Shown here piece after piece: positions 11,777 to 23,495 of a DNA stretch of 64,000 nucleotides. A program made the translations under genes and the position numbers. The notes beneath the pieces are model-generated. The model had not been told where the DNA came from. It saw only the letters and a list, made by a program, of their open reading frames with translations, and ran no database searches. Source of the stretch: Budorcas taxicolor (taxonomy: Eukaryota; Chordata; Mammalia; Artiodactyla; Bovidae). Location of the stretch: NCBI RefSeq assembly GCF_023091745.1, contig NC_068920.1:150565622-150629621 (forward strand), in the 5' to 3' direction. How positions within the stretch are numbered: the stretch's first letter is position 1; each line of letters starts with the position of its first letter.

Positions 11777-11996
11777 AAGAGCTGACTCATTGGGAAAGAC
11801 CCTGATACTGGGAAAAATTGAGGGCAGGAGAAGAAGGGGGCAATAGAGGATGAGATGTTTGGATGGCATCACCGACTCAATGGACATGAGTTTGAGCAAA
11901 CTCAGGGAGATGGTGAAGGACGGGGAAGCCGGGTGTGCTGCAGTCCACTGGGGTCACAAAGAGTCGGGTACGACTTAGTGACTGGACGACAACAAC
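11777..11996 (+). mobile_element. BovB 3'-terminal fragment
   Basis: Sense-strand BovB 3' UTR end, starting at agagctgactcattgggaaa and ending in an AAC-rich tail. It contains only the terminal ORF2 codons, degenerate. Confidence 0.92.
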
Positions 11997-12140
11997 GGCT
12001 CCTTCTAGAGGTATAATGGAGATGCAGTTTGTGTTCATGCTGAATTCTACCCTTTAGATTGCCTTTGGGGCAGGGTTACTAATAGTCACACATCAGCAAT
12101 GATTTCTTTTTGTTTATAATGAAAAGCATAATAAATAAAA

Positions 12141-12346
12141 GAACTTCCCAGGTGGCACAGTGGTAAAGGGTTCGCCTGCCAATGCAAGAGATGGGGGTTT
12201 GATCTCTGGTTAGAGAAGATCCCCTGGAGAAGAAAATGGCAACCCGCTCTAGTACTCTTGCCTGGGAAACCCCATGGACAGAGGAGCCTGGCAGGCTACA
12301 GTCCATGGGCTTACAAAAGAGTCAGACATGACTGAGCATGCACACA
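12141..12346 (+). mobile_element. Bov-tA SINE
   Basis: Forward Bov-tA. The tRNA-like head starts at gaacttcccaggtggcacag, the B-box-like part is degenerate (gggtttgatctc), and the body ends in tgactgagcatgcacacaga followed by an A/T-rich tail. It is diverged, so probably an older copy. Confidence 0.92.
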
Positions 12347-14490
12347 GATAAAATTAATAAATAAAATAGATTTATAATAAAATATAAATGACTGTAAATG
12401 CACATCTTTATATTTTATACATTTTAGATTTATCAACTTGTTAAAAGACATAAATTATTATATATAAGATTTATATATAAGATTAAATGTAACATCTTTT
12501 TAACAAATGGCTATTGGTAGAGACCATAGTTTAAGTATGTCTGAGCTGAAGCTTTTAAAAAATAAGATTTTTTTATCATATAATATTTTTTGTATAAAAG
12601 TTGAACTTCTCTAAGCTAGAGTATTGTTAGAAAGACTCACATTTTAATCAAATTGTTTTCAATTTTTTGGCACACATTACTGCTCACTTTGGCTTTTTTT
12701 TTTTTTTTTTTCAAATTGGTCATCCCAGATGGAATTTTTAATCTCAGTGGGAATTGTTAATCCCAGTGCAGGAGACCAGGAAAATCTGGTGAGAAAGCAA
12801 GGCCACTCTTGGCTTGCACCTTCCACCTTTTCGGTGGGTTTTGATTTGTGAGCAGGCAGGACATGGCCACCTAACCTTCAGCCAGGGCCTGACAGGCAGA
12901 CTCACTGGCTAACCTCTCTTAGCATCACTGGATTGTTTGGTGCTGGTGAAACATATGAGGAAGAGAGCCAGTGTGGTCAAGGATGAAATTGAAAGCCTTG
13001 GAGATCCCAGTCTGCCCCAAATCACTAATCCCACATTTTAAAAGCCTTTCTGCACCTGCAGCAGCGTGGAGACTGAGGGTGGAGCAGGCTGTCTCATTAC
13101 CTTTGGGTTTCATTGCCCTTGGAGAGCTCACGTGTCTGGGAAGATGCTGGCATAGGACTCCATCTACAAGAAGCGTCTTTTCCCTGGGGAGCATCAGAGT
13201 TTTCAAAGAGCTTTGAAAGCACCCAGGGCGCACCAAGCATGTTCACTCTGCTAAACCTCCCTCCACCTATCAGTTTTCCACGGTTTTATCACTTTGCAGT
13301 AGGTACAGTTCACGAATCCACACATCGTTACATGGGATCTGTTCATTTTACTCTGTTCTGTCAGCCGTACAGGTCATTCAATAAATGTGCCATAACTTGG
13401 GGGATGTGTTTCCTAGTCAGTTTGGGCTTTCAGAGACTTCACTTAGATCGAGTCCTCCGTGGGAAGGAGAAGAAAAAACAGACTTCACCGTGTAATGTGA
13501 GCCTCCTTGAAATGGTCTAGAGCAACATGACTGTCCGCATGGTATAATCCTCTAAAATTTTGAAATAATAAGTAACACAGATTTTATGAAGGAAAAAAAA
13601 AAGCATGAGCAGTTTTCTAAAGAAAGGCACTACTGCAGGAATGCTGAAGCTGTGTTGCACATACGTATGCCCGACTCACACACGTGGCTGGGGAGCCAGC
13701 AAAAAGCAACACAGAACTACGCTTGTCTCTGCAATTCCACAGCTCCTAAAGGCAGAATCATCTGCTCCGCACCATCTGCCAGCTGAGGAGGGAGCAAACA
13801 TAGCACGTGCAGGTACTGTAACAGACAATCTGATTAGTGTACTAAACCCTAATTTATTGGGGAAATTGTAAATATAAAAACAATTATAATTTAACAAATC
13901 TATTCCTTCGCCGCTCTAATGAGCACTCTGCCTGTGCTGAGTTATTATGCACAGTTGTCTGTACTCCGTGGCGAGGTACCCTTTCTCACTGCATCACAGG
14001 GACGGTAAAATTTCACTCTACTACCTGTCCGCACATTTCATTCACATCTGCAATCATGACTGGAAGTCACCCGACAACAGAACTGCTTTGTGGCAAATAT
14101 TGGAGCTGAATTGGGAAGATCTGTGCCAACCTGTCGTCAGTTCCGGGGGAAGCTTGAGGACTTCCCAGAGGTGAGACTCCTCTGGTGACTTTTCAGCCTG
14201 GGAATGAAGCAATCAGAAACCATTTCTGTCTCGTGACTGCTTCCACCAGCTTCTTCATCCTCCTCTCCTGCACTCGTGTTTTCCTAGTTTCTGTTCACCT
14301 CCCCTTCCTCCTCCTTTTCCTCCTTTTCTTCTCCCTCTTAATCTTTATCTTCTTTGTAAACCTGGGCACCTGGGCCCTTGTTTTCCATCTGAACGAGAGA
14401 TGAGTGAAGAGTCATAGGCTGTTGAATGAACCACATCCTACCTTTGTATCTTAGTAATGAAACAAGCTCTTGGTTAACAGGGGTGCCTTT
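12347..14490. other. Long repeat-poor stretch
   Basis: About 2.1 kb without a recognised interspersed repeat except a poly-T run at about 12693-12711. Open frames of up to 135 codons (13113-13520) have no family resemblance. A possible home of noncoding regulatory sequence, but nothing is demonstrated. Confidence 0.45.
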
Positions 14491-14505
14491 AAAAGATGAG
14501 ATTTA

Positions 14506-15089
14506 GCCATCCGTATGTCTTCTTTGGAGAAATGTCTATTTAGTTCTTTTGCCCATTTTTTGATTGGGTCGTTTATTTTTCTGGAATTGAGCTGCATAAG
14601 TTGCTTGTATATTTTTGAGATTAGTTGTTTGTCAGTTGCTTCATTTGCTATTATTTTCTCCCATTCAGAAGGCTGTCTTTTCACCTTGCTTATATTTTCC
14701 TTTGTTGTGCAGAAGCTTTTAATTTTAATTAGATCCCATTTGTTTATTTTTGCTTTTATTTCCAGAATTCTGGGAGGTGGATCATAGAGGATGCTGCTGT
14801 GATTTATGTCGGAGAGTGTTTTGCCTATGTTCTCCTCTAGGAGTTTTATAGTTTCTGGTCTTACATTTAGATCTTTAATCCATTTTGAGTTTATTTTTGT
14901 GTGTGGTGTTAGAAAGTGATCTAGTTTCATTCTTTTACAAGTGGTTGACCAGTTTTCCCAGCACCACTTGTTAAAGAGACTGTCTTTACTCCATTGTATA
15001 TTCTTGCCTCCTTTGTCAAAGATAAGGTGTCCATATGTGTGTGGATTTATCTCTGGGCTTTCTATTTTGTTCCATTGATCTATATGTCT
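14506..15089 (-). pseudogene. L1 ORF2 segment, inverted arm
   Basis: Encodes part of the L1 ORF2 protein C-terminal to the reverse transcriptase core, in reverse orientation. The reverse frame is open across most of it and reads recognisable L1 ORF2 text up to the residues FSKEDIRMA, where the arm ends at the duplicated insertion site. It is cut off from its continuation by the inversion, so it makes no functional product. Divergence looks low, consistent with a fairly recent insertion. Confidence 0.88.
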
Positions 15090-15676
15090 ATTTCTCCAAA
15101 GAAGACATACGGATGGCTAACAAACACATGAAAAGATGCTCAACATCACCCATTATTAGAGAAATGCAAATCAAAACCACAATGAGGTACCACTTCACAC
15201 CAGTCAGAATGGCTGCGATCCAAAAATCTGCAAGCAATAAATGCTGGAGAGGGTGTGGAGAAAAGGGAACCCTCCTACACTGTTGGTGGGAATGCAAACT
15301 AGTACAGCCACTATGGAGAACAGTGTGGAGATTCCTTAAAAAATTGCAAATAGAACTCCCTTATGACCCAGCAATCCCACTGCTGGGCATACACACCGAG
15401 GAAACCAGAATTGAAAGAGACACATGTACCCCAATGTTCATCGCAGCACTGTTTATAATAGCCAGGACATGGAAACAACCTAGATGTCCATCAGCAGATG
15501 AATGGATAAGAAAGCTGTGGTACATATACACAATGGAGTATTACTCAGCCGTTAAAAAGAATTCATTTGAATCAGTTCTGATGAGATGGATGAAACTGGA
15601 GCTGATTATACAGAGTGAAGTAAGCCAGAAAGAAAAACACCAATACAGTATACTAACACATATATATGGAATTTAG
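15090..15676 (+). pseudogene. L1 ORF2 C-terminal end
   Basis: The forward arm carries the ORF2 C-terminus up to its natural stop at about 15676. It resumes with the residues FSKEDIRMANKH, which overlap the end of the inverted arm. The cysteine-rich zinc-knuckle-like motif C-x3-C-x7-H-x4-C characteristic of L1 ORF2 is intact (CWRGC...HCWWEC). The frame is open without stops but lacks the endonuclease and reverse transcriptase, so it is a dead fragment. The upstream ATG at 15035 lies in the other arm and is not a real start. Confidence 0.9.
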
Positions 15677-16014
15677 AAAGATGGCAATGACGACCCTGTA
15701 TGCAAGACAGGAAAAAAGACACAGCTGTGTATAATGGACTTTTGGACTCAGAGGGAGAGGGAGAGGGTGGGATGATTTGGGAGAATGGCATTCTATCATG
15801 TATACTATCATGTAAGAATTGAATTGCCAGTCTATGTCTGATGCAGGATATAGCATGCTTGGGGCTGGTGCATGGGGATGACTCACAGAGATGTTATGGG
15901 GAGGGAGGTGGGAGGGGGGTTCATGTTTGGGAACACATGTAAGAATTAAAGATTTTTAAATTAAAAAATAAATAAATAAATAAATAAATAATAAAAAATA
16001 AAAAAGGAAAAAAA
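15677..16014 (+). mobile_element. L1 3' UTR and tail
   Basis: The 3' untranslated region includes the purine-rich stretch (gagggagagggagagggtgg), the segment tgcttggggctggtgcatgg and a purine-rich run before the tail. The same text, in part, occurs at 25611-25812 and, reversed, at 56439-57115. The tail at 15955-16014 is A-rich with AAAT repeats. Confidence 0.9.
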
Positions 16015-16029
16015 AAAAGATGAGATTTA

Positions 16030-18260
16030 ATAATTCCACACAGGTGTATTTGGAGACTATCAGACACTGAAATTACACTGGAGAAATTAAGCTGGATTTT
16101 GCATCACATGTGAGCTAGGGTGTTTATGCTATAAATTCTAAATACACTCTAAAATGTGTTGCTAACCAGTCCAAACTGACGTTGATCATGGAGCATGTTT
16201 GGCAGGTTGGTCTCCCTCTGTTATCTACAGAAGTTTCACAGGTTCATCACATCACATGGCTTCACGGAAAAGCTCACACACAGGCAGGGCAGGTGGGTGC
16301 CTGTGATTTATTGTCACAGTTTGGGGAATGCTGTGAAATTCAGCAAACATGGACAGGTCGCACTTTTGCCGGGACTGGCTTAAGTTTGGACTCCTGGACA
16401 TAGCTCTCCAATGACAGTAGTTTTGACATGGTTGTTGCTTGATGCTCCTTCTTTAAGGAGATAGAGACTAAAAGCCCCCGCCTCCAGGGAGGAGGATCGA
16501 TGGAGCATCACCGCTAAGGCTAGTTCACGACCAAAGGTGTCCTCCCTCAAGGCTGTCCCCTAGTCCCCCCATTCCTCGGCTCAGGAACCCATCTGTGAGA
16601 CATTTCCTTTGGAACTTGTGGCCAGAAAAGGTCCTGCTTGTTCCAAGAAACACGCTTTCCCTTTCTCTCTGACAGCTAAGAATTATACAGTTCACATTTT
16701 ACCTTGCCAGCAAGCAGGATTACCATCGAGCATGACGCTCCACTGGGCCAGACACTGTGTTCCTCCTCATCTGCATGTTTGAGCGTTTCTTTTCCAAGAT
16801 CTCACCATCTATCCCTGTTTGCTTGAGTTGTATTAATTTGTTAGATGTGCTCTCTGTTTGAGGAACTTGAGCTGTATACCTATTTCTCCCTCATCTATCT
16901 GATTGCCTCTTATTTGTCAGATGTGGAGTCAAGGACCACACAGCCATTCTGATATTCATGTCTCTGCCCCTCAAGTGTCTAACTGAATGTGAGGGAAACC
17001 AATACAATCAGACAATTGTGATGCTCACTGTAGCAGCTGTGATGGAGAGTGGTACGAGAGAGAGGGGGAAGCAGGAGATAAAAGTGTGAGACGGTATCAG
17101 GGAAGGGATGGAGCAAAGGGTGAACTGAATTAGAAGAAAGAGTTTCTCAGGGAGACAATCACAAAAAGGATACTTCAGCAGAGAACCCCAGAAGCAAAGG
17201 CAGCATCGTAGGAAGGAAATGGCCACGGTCAAAGAAATGCCTCTAGGACAGACCTGATGGCCTCAGAGCGAGACCCAGAGATGCCTCCAATAGGATGTAC
17301 CCATCATAGATTTCACTATTAAAAAAAAAAACAAACATGAAGGAATTTTAGGCTGGGGGTGACATCATTGCATGCTCATGTTGGTGCTGTGTAAAAATAA
17401 AATAAAATCTGTAAATGTCAGCCGAATTAAAGTGCATTTTAAAATAACCCCAGTAACATTTATGGCAGAATTCGAAGGCATACCCACATGTATTCATAAA
17501 ATGAAGATCCAACCACATGACTCAAGCTGGTGTGATCATCTGATGCCCCTTCCTAGAGTACAAGGTATAAATAGCTTCTACTTAGGCACAGCTTAGTTAT
17601 GTTTCTTTGATGGTCAGTTTATAAAATTTCGATTTCACTAATCTTGGCTACAAATTTTAGAGTGCTTTGAAATCTGCTCTTGCTGTGTTTGGTGGCCAAC
17701 ACATACTGAATTGTTCCTGGAGGAGGTAGCATTTGGGTCTAGGCAGATTATACTCTCCTTGGAATCAGTCTATCTTGACAGCCCATAGAGATGGATTTGA
17801 TCATCTCTAGTGATACCCAGGAGTGCCCCATTCATGTTTCAAGGGGACAGTAACCTTTTGGCTACATACTGTCCAGCTGCAAGGAGAAGGCCACATCGTC
17901 AAAATGACATGAACTACGGAGCCACAGATTACTTGGCACAGACATTACAAAGATGCGCTCAGTCCTGGCCATTCCAGAGCACATAAAATGTGCAAACAAA
18001 TGTTCAGGCAGCCTTTGTTGTCCCCATGCTTTGCCTGCCCGTGGCTTAGGAAGTGAGGCATTGATTTGCCTTTTGGACAAATCTTTCTGCCACTCTGCTC
18101 TAGTTATTCAGTTCAGCTTCAGGAAACGTTGGCTTCATTGTTTTATCCTCTGAACTTGTTTTCAGCAGAATTCACTGTGTGATAGAGCAGAGAATATACC
18201 CTTGCCCTTGGTATAAATTCTCTCATACCCAGTATAAAGTGCCTGTATTCTTATGTCCAT
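16030..18260. other. Long repeat-poor stretch
   Basis: About 2.2 kb with no recognised interspersed repeats or genes. A 9-bp inverted repeat (tgatgctcc at 16440-16448, ggagcatca at 16502-16510) flanks a GC-rich segment. An A-run lies at about 17321-17331. Confidence 0.45.
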
Positions 18261-18629
18261 TTTGTTGTTGTTGTTTGGTCGCTAAGTTGTGTCTGACTGT
18301 GACGCCATGGACTGCAGTGTGCCAAGCATCCCTGTCCTTCACCATCTCCCGATTGCTCAAACTCATGTCCATTGAATCGGTGATGCCATCCAACCATCTC
18401 ATCCTCTGTTGTCCCCTTTTCCTCCTGCCTTCAATCTTTCCCAACATCAGGGTCCTTTCAATGAGCCAGCTCTTCCCATCTGGCGGCCAGAGTATTGGAA
18501 CTTTAGCTTAAGCATCAGTCCTTCCAGTGAATATTCAGGGTTGATTTCCTTTCGCATTAACTGGTTTGATCTTCTTGTTGTCCAAGGGACTCTCAACAGT
18601 CTTCTCTAGCACCACAATTTGAAAGCATC
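18261..18629 (-). mobile_element. BovB 3'-end fragment
   Basis: Reverse-orientation BovB 3' terminus starting with a GTT-rich complement of the tail. A likely imperfect duplication is atgtccatttt near 18253 and atgtcctttta near 18630. Frames on both strands are ORF2 remnants. Confidence 0.93.
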
Positions 18630-18664
18630 ATGTCCTTTTACTTCATTCATTTGTTATTGTAGTC

Positions 18665-18800
18665 AACCAGCCAGTAAACATTTACTGAGAAAATAGAATT
18701 TTCTAGGCACTCTGCTGGGCTCCAGGTACATACGTCTGGGTAAGATGTAGCCCTGTCTTTGCAGAACCCACAGTCTGGTAAAGACAAGCAAGTGGGTAAT
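18665..18800. repeat. Ancient dispersed repeat-like segment
   Basis: Text such as aaacatttactgagaaaata, ctaggcactctgctgggctc and ctttgcagaacccacagtct resembles a very common old mammalian repeat motif. I could not name the family from memory. A similar but weaker match is at about 46870-46960. Confidence 0.3.
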
Positions 18801-19039
18801 CCCAGTGCCATGAACTTCATGTACTGACATAGTTGGTATTTGAGAAGAACAGAAACAGTGAATAGCTTCCAAGGTGTGTGTGCAGTCATGGTGGTTGATG
18901 GAAAGTTGCTTTCACCTGTTTCAGTAATATCTGGAATTATGGGGAAAGGTAATCACAATGTCTTCAAATGCTTTTCCAAGTTCCATGAACTGTCCTGCAA
19001 ATACTCCCCAACAAAGATGGAAAGTCATTGCTGCAAAGC

Positions 19040-19240
19040 TGTAGTTCTCACCTGAGGGTTATTTTGGGTCACCATTTTCCCTGTGCCCAGGAACATGAGC
19101 AGTGTCTAAAGATATTTTTGCTCATCATATCTGGATGGGGCTGGCAATCTGTTGGCATCTAGTGGGTACAGGTTGGGGATGGTGTTAGATATCCCTCAGC
19201 ATACAGATTGGCCCCCACAGCAAGTCATCACTTGGGGGCC
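19040..19240 (+). mobile_element. hAT-Charlie-like nonautonomous DNA transposon fragment
   Basis: The order tgtagttctcacctgagggt, gtctaaagatatttttgctc, ggcatctagtgggtacaggt and cccccacagcaagtcat resembles an old mammalian MER element of hAT-Charlie type. The exact MER name is uncertain. Confidence 0.5.
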
Positions 19241-19244
19241 TAAA

Positions 19245-19522
19245 GGATATTCATTGGAAGGACTGTTGCTGAAGCTGAAATTCCAGTACTTTGGCCACCT
19301 GATGTGAAGAGCTGACTCATTGGAAAAGACCCTGATGCTGGGAAAGATGGAGGGCAAAAGAAGAAGGGAGAGGCAGAGGAGGAGATGATTGGATGGCATC
19401 ACTTACTCCATGGACATGAATTTGAGCAACTCCAGGAGACAGTGAAGGACAGGGAAGCCTGGCATGCTGCAGTCCATGGGTCACAAAGAGTCAGACATAA
19501 CAACTGAACAACAACAACAATA
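19245..19522 (+). mobile_element. BovB 3'-end fragment
   Basis: Sense-strand BovB 3' terminus starting at tattcattggaaggactgtt and ending in an AAC-rich tail followed by aataaaagc. Confidence 0.93.
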
Positions 19523-19776
19523 AAAGCATCAGTGTGCCAAGAACATAATTTATTTTAAAGTAATAAAAGCACACACAGAAGATGGTTATGCTAGCCACAG
19601 TATGTGGCCAATGGCAGTGAAGTACATTCTGTTATATGAAAGAAATCTCTGTTTACATTCTCTATACTCTCCTGTGCCCCAATCATTTCTTGGGCCCCAG
19701 ATAAATGACTTTCTTTATTGGGCCAGTTTTTGAATGTAGATAGACATTTTCTTTCCCCAAGGCTCTTCCATGTGAA

Positions 19777-19963
19777 CGTTGCTTAGCCATGTCTGACTCT
19801 TTGCGACCCCGTGGACTGTATAGTCCATGGAATTCTCCAGGCCAGAATACTGGAGTGGGTAGCTGTTCCCTTCTCCAGGGGATCTTCCCAACCCAGGGAT
19901 TGAACCCAGGTCTCCCGCATTGCAGGTGGATTCTTTACCAGCTGAGCCACCAGGGAAGCCCTA
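19777..19963 (-). mobile_element. Bov-tA SINE
   Basis: Reverse-orientation, nearly full-length Bov-tA with the complement of the tRNA-like head at the right (gagccaccagggaagccc). No target-site duplication was recognised. Confidence 0.93.
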
Positions 19964-20641
19964 ACCTGGAGACCAACGGCTTCCGTGGCCAGCCAGTGGG
20001 CTTCCTGAGCCCGTCCCTGCTCTCTCCCCAGGCTCTCCGGAACTGAGGCCTGGCCTCTCAGGGGCCGTCTGTCTGCCCTCCAGCAGCTGCCCTTCTCCAG
20101 CTCTTGTCGTGATGTGCTGACCCCAGTCTCTGCCTCCCCCATCCTGTTACCAGCTGGTCACAGTCCTGAAACCAGTCTTTGATGGTTTCCTTTTAGTGAC
20201 CATAGATAACTCTTGGAGGAACTCGACAGATGAGCCTTTCTTGCAAAGTTTCCCCTTTTATTTAAAAAGCATCTATAAATGTTTCAAGTCCTGGAGCCTA
20301 AGCACCCATGCCTTGCTCACATCAGCACACTGTTTTCAGATGAGGCAAAGCAAGAAGGCTTTGGTTCCTCTTCTCAAGGGTGACTCCCTGCTTCTCCAGA
20401 CCAGGCTTTGCTGATGGTTGGGTGACTGGAAAGCTCCTTTGGAATGGCTAAGCTGACCATCTTAATGTTTACTTAATAATGCATTTTTTAATATAAATTC
20501 TTGTTCACACAAATAATTGGATGTTCTGGGCCATTATAAAAGTCAGGTCCTCATGGGCTGCTCTGAGGCATCAGGTATTTGGAAACTCAGATTTGGTCTT
20601 CACTATTATCTTAAACACAGTTTTTGTGCCTTATAATGATT
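19964..20641. other. Unclassified sequence, GC-rich start
   Basis: 19970-20160 is GC-rich and pyrimidine-rich, the rest AT-richer. No gene or repeat was recognised. Confidence 0.45.
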
Positions 20642-20923
20642 TTCAGTTCAGTTCAGTTCAGTCCCTCAGTGGTATACAACTCTGCGACCCCATGGACTAC
20701 AGCACACCAGTCCTCCCTATCACCAACTTCCGGTGTTTACTCAAACTCGTGCCCACTGAGTCAGTGATGCCATCCAACCATCTCATCCTCTGTCATCTCC
20801 TTCTCCTCCTGCCTTCAATCTTTCCCAGCATCAGGGTCTTTTCAAATGAAAATACTTTTCTTTGCATCAGGTGGCCAAAGTATTGGAGTTTCAGCTTCAA
20901 CATCAGTCCTTCCAATGAATATG
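20642..20923 (-). mobile_element. BovB 3'-end fragment
   Basis: Reverse-orientation BovB 3' terminus with the TTCAG-repeat end at the left. The 159-codon forward frame across this area (20521-21000) is mostly antisense BovB plus flank and is not a gene. Confidence 0.93.
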
Positions 20924-22923
20924 ATCTTAGATGTAATCATTTCATTCAACCAAATAGTAACTATGATGATAGTGGCAAACTTGTATTAGCCTCTTACTAA
21001 ATACCAGTCATTTTGCTAAACAGCCACATGACTCGTTAACATTTCAATATCACAAAAGCCCTATGAGAAGAATCTTATATTCTCTTCATTTGGCTGATGA
21101 GGACACTGTACCTTTGACAAGCTGTTTTGTTTCCTGAGGTCACATGTGAATCTACCACTGACACCCAGTGGGAGACTTAATTAGAATGAAAATCATCTTT
21201 CTTTTAATTTTGTCATATAATGAATCATATTCCCAAATGAGAATATTATTATAGCTTGGCCCATGGTCATGATTATTGTAGAAAGTAATACACAAGAATG
21301 CTGAATTGATGTCGTAATCTTCTAAAAATCTTTGCTAATGAAAATGTCATGTATCTTGACTGTATTTTACAAACAGAGAAAGGGCTTTCTGACATGCATG
21401 GGTTCTGCAACCAGCCACCTCTCCCAGATTTATTTGTATCCTTTACTTACGGCTGTCGTTATAACTTTATTTTATCCCCTGTCACAATACATATGCCTCA
21501 ATATCAAATATTCACCGGGAAATTTGCACGTCACATTTAGAGCTGCTATGTAGATTCATTTTGTTGTTGTTCATAAACATATTGCACATAGATGTTTGAA
21601 AATTTAGCAGTGTCAGTATTTGTATAAAAACAAATTAACTGGAAATCACAGCTGAGTGAACTAAATCAATGGTTTAAAACTGTTGTAGAAAAAGGGAGCC
21701 CAATAGATACCAAGCTTCTTGGAAAAGCCACCCGCTGTTCACCTCTGCTCCCAAGTCCGCCTCACCCTGGGTCCCAGCAGGGCACGCCAGGGTCTTGTGA
21801 ATCTGAGTAGCTCTCTATCCTCGCCCCCTCATATCTCCACTGCCAGCTCAAACTCCTGCCATTTTGAACTAACAAAGAGGCCTCAACACAATGCAAACCA
21901 GAGTGGCAATTAGTCAATTGAAAAATTCAGAGTACACAGGAAATCAGAAAACTGATACAATGTGCCTTCAGTATTTTATTATAACATTAAAGATACACTT
22001 TTACACTCATTTATCAATGTTCTGATGTAAGGCCAAAACGCTTTCTTTGAGTGAATATTGGCAAACTCCAGACTGGCTGGAGTTAGGTGTCATTTTTCTT
22101 GGCTAAATCACAATCATAATGCCTTCTATATAATTTCCAGATTTAGTACTTTAAAATGGAATGCACGAAATTTTGAGTGCATCACTCTTTAAGTTTTGTA
22201 GACTTCTCCTAAACTTATACAGAAGTTTTACTCACACTTAATTTGTGTCTTTCCTTTTCATATTTACTTGGTTTGTTTGATATTTAATACCATCACAGTA
22301 TCAAAAGAACCCTCCATGTAAGCAGGCTTGTGAGTAACAAGAAGGACTTGGTGAGTCAATAAACCAACTGAGAAGTGTATTTGGTGCTTGAGAGAGGCCT
22401 GCAGGTTGGAAGAGGGCGCTCTGTGAACTTTGGGATCTGTATTTGCTGTGGGTCTTGGAGACCCACAGTGAGCTGGAGGAATGTAGTTCATGGCCCAGGT
22501 TTTATCGGTCCTGCAGCTTCCAAGGTTCATTAGCCTGCCAGTCATCTCTGAACATTTCCTTTGCCTGGAATGCTCTATAGCAAGTGCTGAACGTATGAAC
22601 TTTCAAGTTGTGAACTTTCAAACATGCAGACATGCATTCCATCAACGTCAGGCGAGAGTGAAGCTGCAGCTGGACCTCCGTCTCCTGTTGCTGACGGTCC
22701 TTCAGCTCTGCCAGCTCCCACCTCCTTTCCTTCCTTCAGTCAGTAACTCTTCTTGCCTGTTCGCTGGATGCCAGCCCCTGTGTGCCAGCTGTTGTACTGT
22801 ACTGCTCTACTTCTCAAGGTACAAACTGTAAGATTAAAAATGTTTATTTTTTGTGTTTGTTTTTTAGGTATTACTTGTGTGAAAAGTATTATAAACCTAC
22901 TACAGCACAGTACTGTGTAGCTG
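20924..22923. other. Mostly unclassified AT-rich sequence
   Basis: Contains the MIR-like stretch at 21040-21175. The text near 22553-22580 (tcctttgcctggaatgctct) resembles L2 and may be an outlying part of the L2 at 23180. The forward frame at 22490-22831 (113 codons) lacks any recognised domain. Confidence 0.4.
21040..21175 (-). mobile_element. MIR SINE remnant
   Basis: The reverse complement of the MIR core and 3' part is visible in order: aagccctatgagaagaatct, then ctgatgaggacactgtacct, then ctgaggtcacatgtgaatct. It is ancient and diverged. Confidence 0.55.
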
Positions 22924-23117
22924 GGGCTTCCCAAGTAGCTCAGTGGTAAAAAACCTGCCTTCTAATACAGGGTATGTGGATCCAATCCCTGAGTCAGAAA
23001 GATCCCCTGGAGAAGGAAATGGCAATCCACTCCAGTATTCTTGCCTGGAAAATCCCATGGACTACAGTCCATGGGCTAGAAAAGAGTCAGGCATGACTTA
23101 GCGACTAAACGGCAACT
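22924..23117 (+). mobile_element. Bov-tA SINE
   Basis: Forward Bov-tA with head ggggcttcccaagtagctca, a degenerate B box (ggatccaatccct), and a body ending in catgacttagcgactaaacg. A short internal deletion occurs near the catgggctagaaaagagtc segment. Confidence 0.93.
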
Positions 23118-23179
23118 AGAGAGCTGATGATGTTAGTTAGGTACCTAGGCTAACTTTGTTGGGCTTAAAAACATGCTCT

Positions 23180-23495
23180 CAGAATGAAACTTGTTCCCTC
23201 ATTTGCCAAACGCCTACTCACCTTTCAAGACTTAAATCAGTCCTTTCTCAGCAAAGCCTGTTCCCAAATCCCACCACCCACTCACCTCTCTTAATTCTTT
23301 AGAGACCTCTGTATGGCTTTCATTCTATATTTACACTTTTTCATGAAAACCTGCACTATTTTTGCTTTTCCTTCCTACTAGACTCTAAACTCTCAATGGC
23401 AGAACATTTTTCTGTCTTTTATCTCTGAGTCCTGGTACAGAACATGGTGGCTAGCATGTCCAGTGAATTCTGCTCAGCTGAATGAATGCATCGGC
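23180..23495 (+). mobile_element. L2 LINE 3'-end remnant
   Basis: The familiar L2 3' terminal order is visible: cctttcaagacttaaatcag, ttctcagcaaagcctgttcc, ctagactctaaactctcaat, then the stretch ending in tgaatgaatgc. Ancient, noncoding. Confidence 0.7.

Larger units (their letters stand above)
14491..16029 (+). mobile_element. L1 insertion with inverted 5' part (twin priming)
   Basis: A single L1 integration. Perfect 15-bp duplications, aaaagatgagattta, lie at 14491-14505 and 16015-16029. The left copy is preceded by ttt, giving the TT/AAAA endonuclease site expected for L1. Sequence 14506 to about 15089 is L1 ORF2 in reverse orientation; 15090-16014 is the following part of the same L1 in forward orientation, ending in an A-rich tail with AAAT units. 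A 28-bp ORF2 segment is present in both arms as an inverted repeat (14506-14533 and 15090-15117). This is the classic product of twin-primed reverse transcription. Confidence 0.95.

Noticed and set aside
15035..15676. 213-codon frame as a host gene
   Set aside because: The translation is the C-terminus of L1 ORF2, and the ATG lies in the oppositely oriented arm of the inverted insertion.
16440..16510. 9-bp inverted repeat as a terminator or structured RNA
   Set aside because: The stem is short with a 53-bp loop; expected by chance in a sequence of this size.
20521..21000. 159-codon forward open frame as a possible gene
   Set aside because: Most of it is the antisense of a BovB 3' end; similar antisense frames appear over nearly every reverse BovB copy (for example 43407-43835, 51715-52266, 52780-53277).
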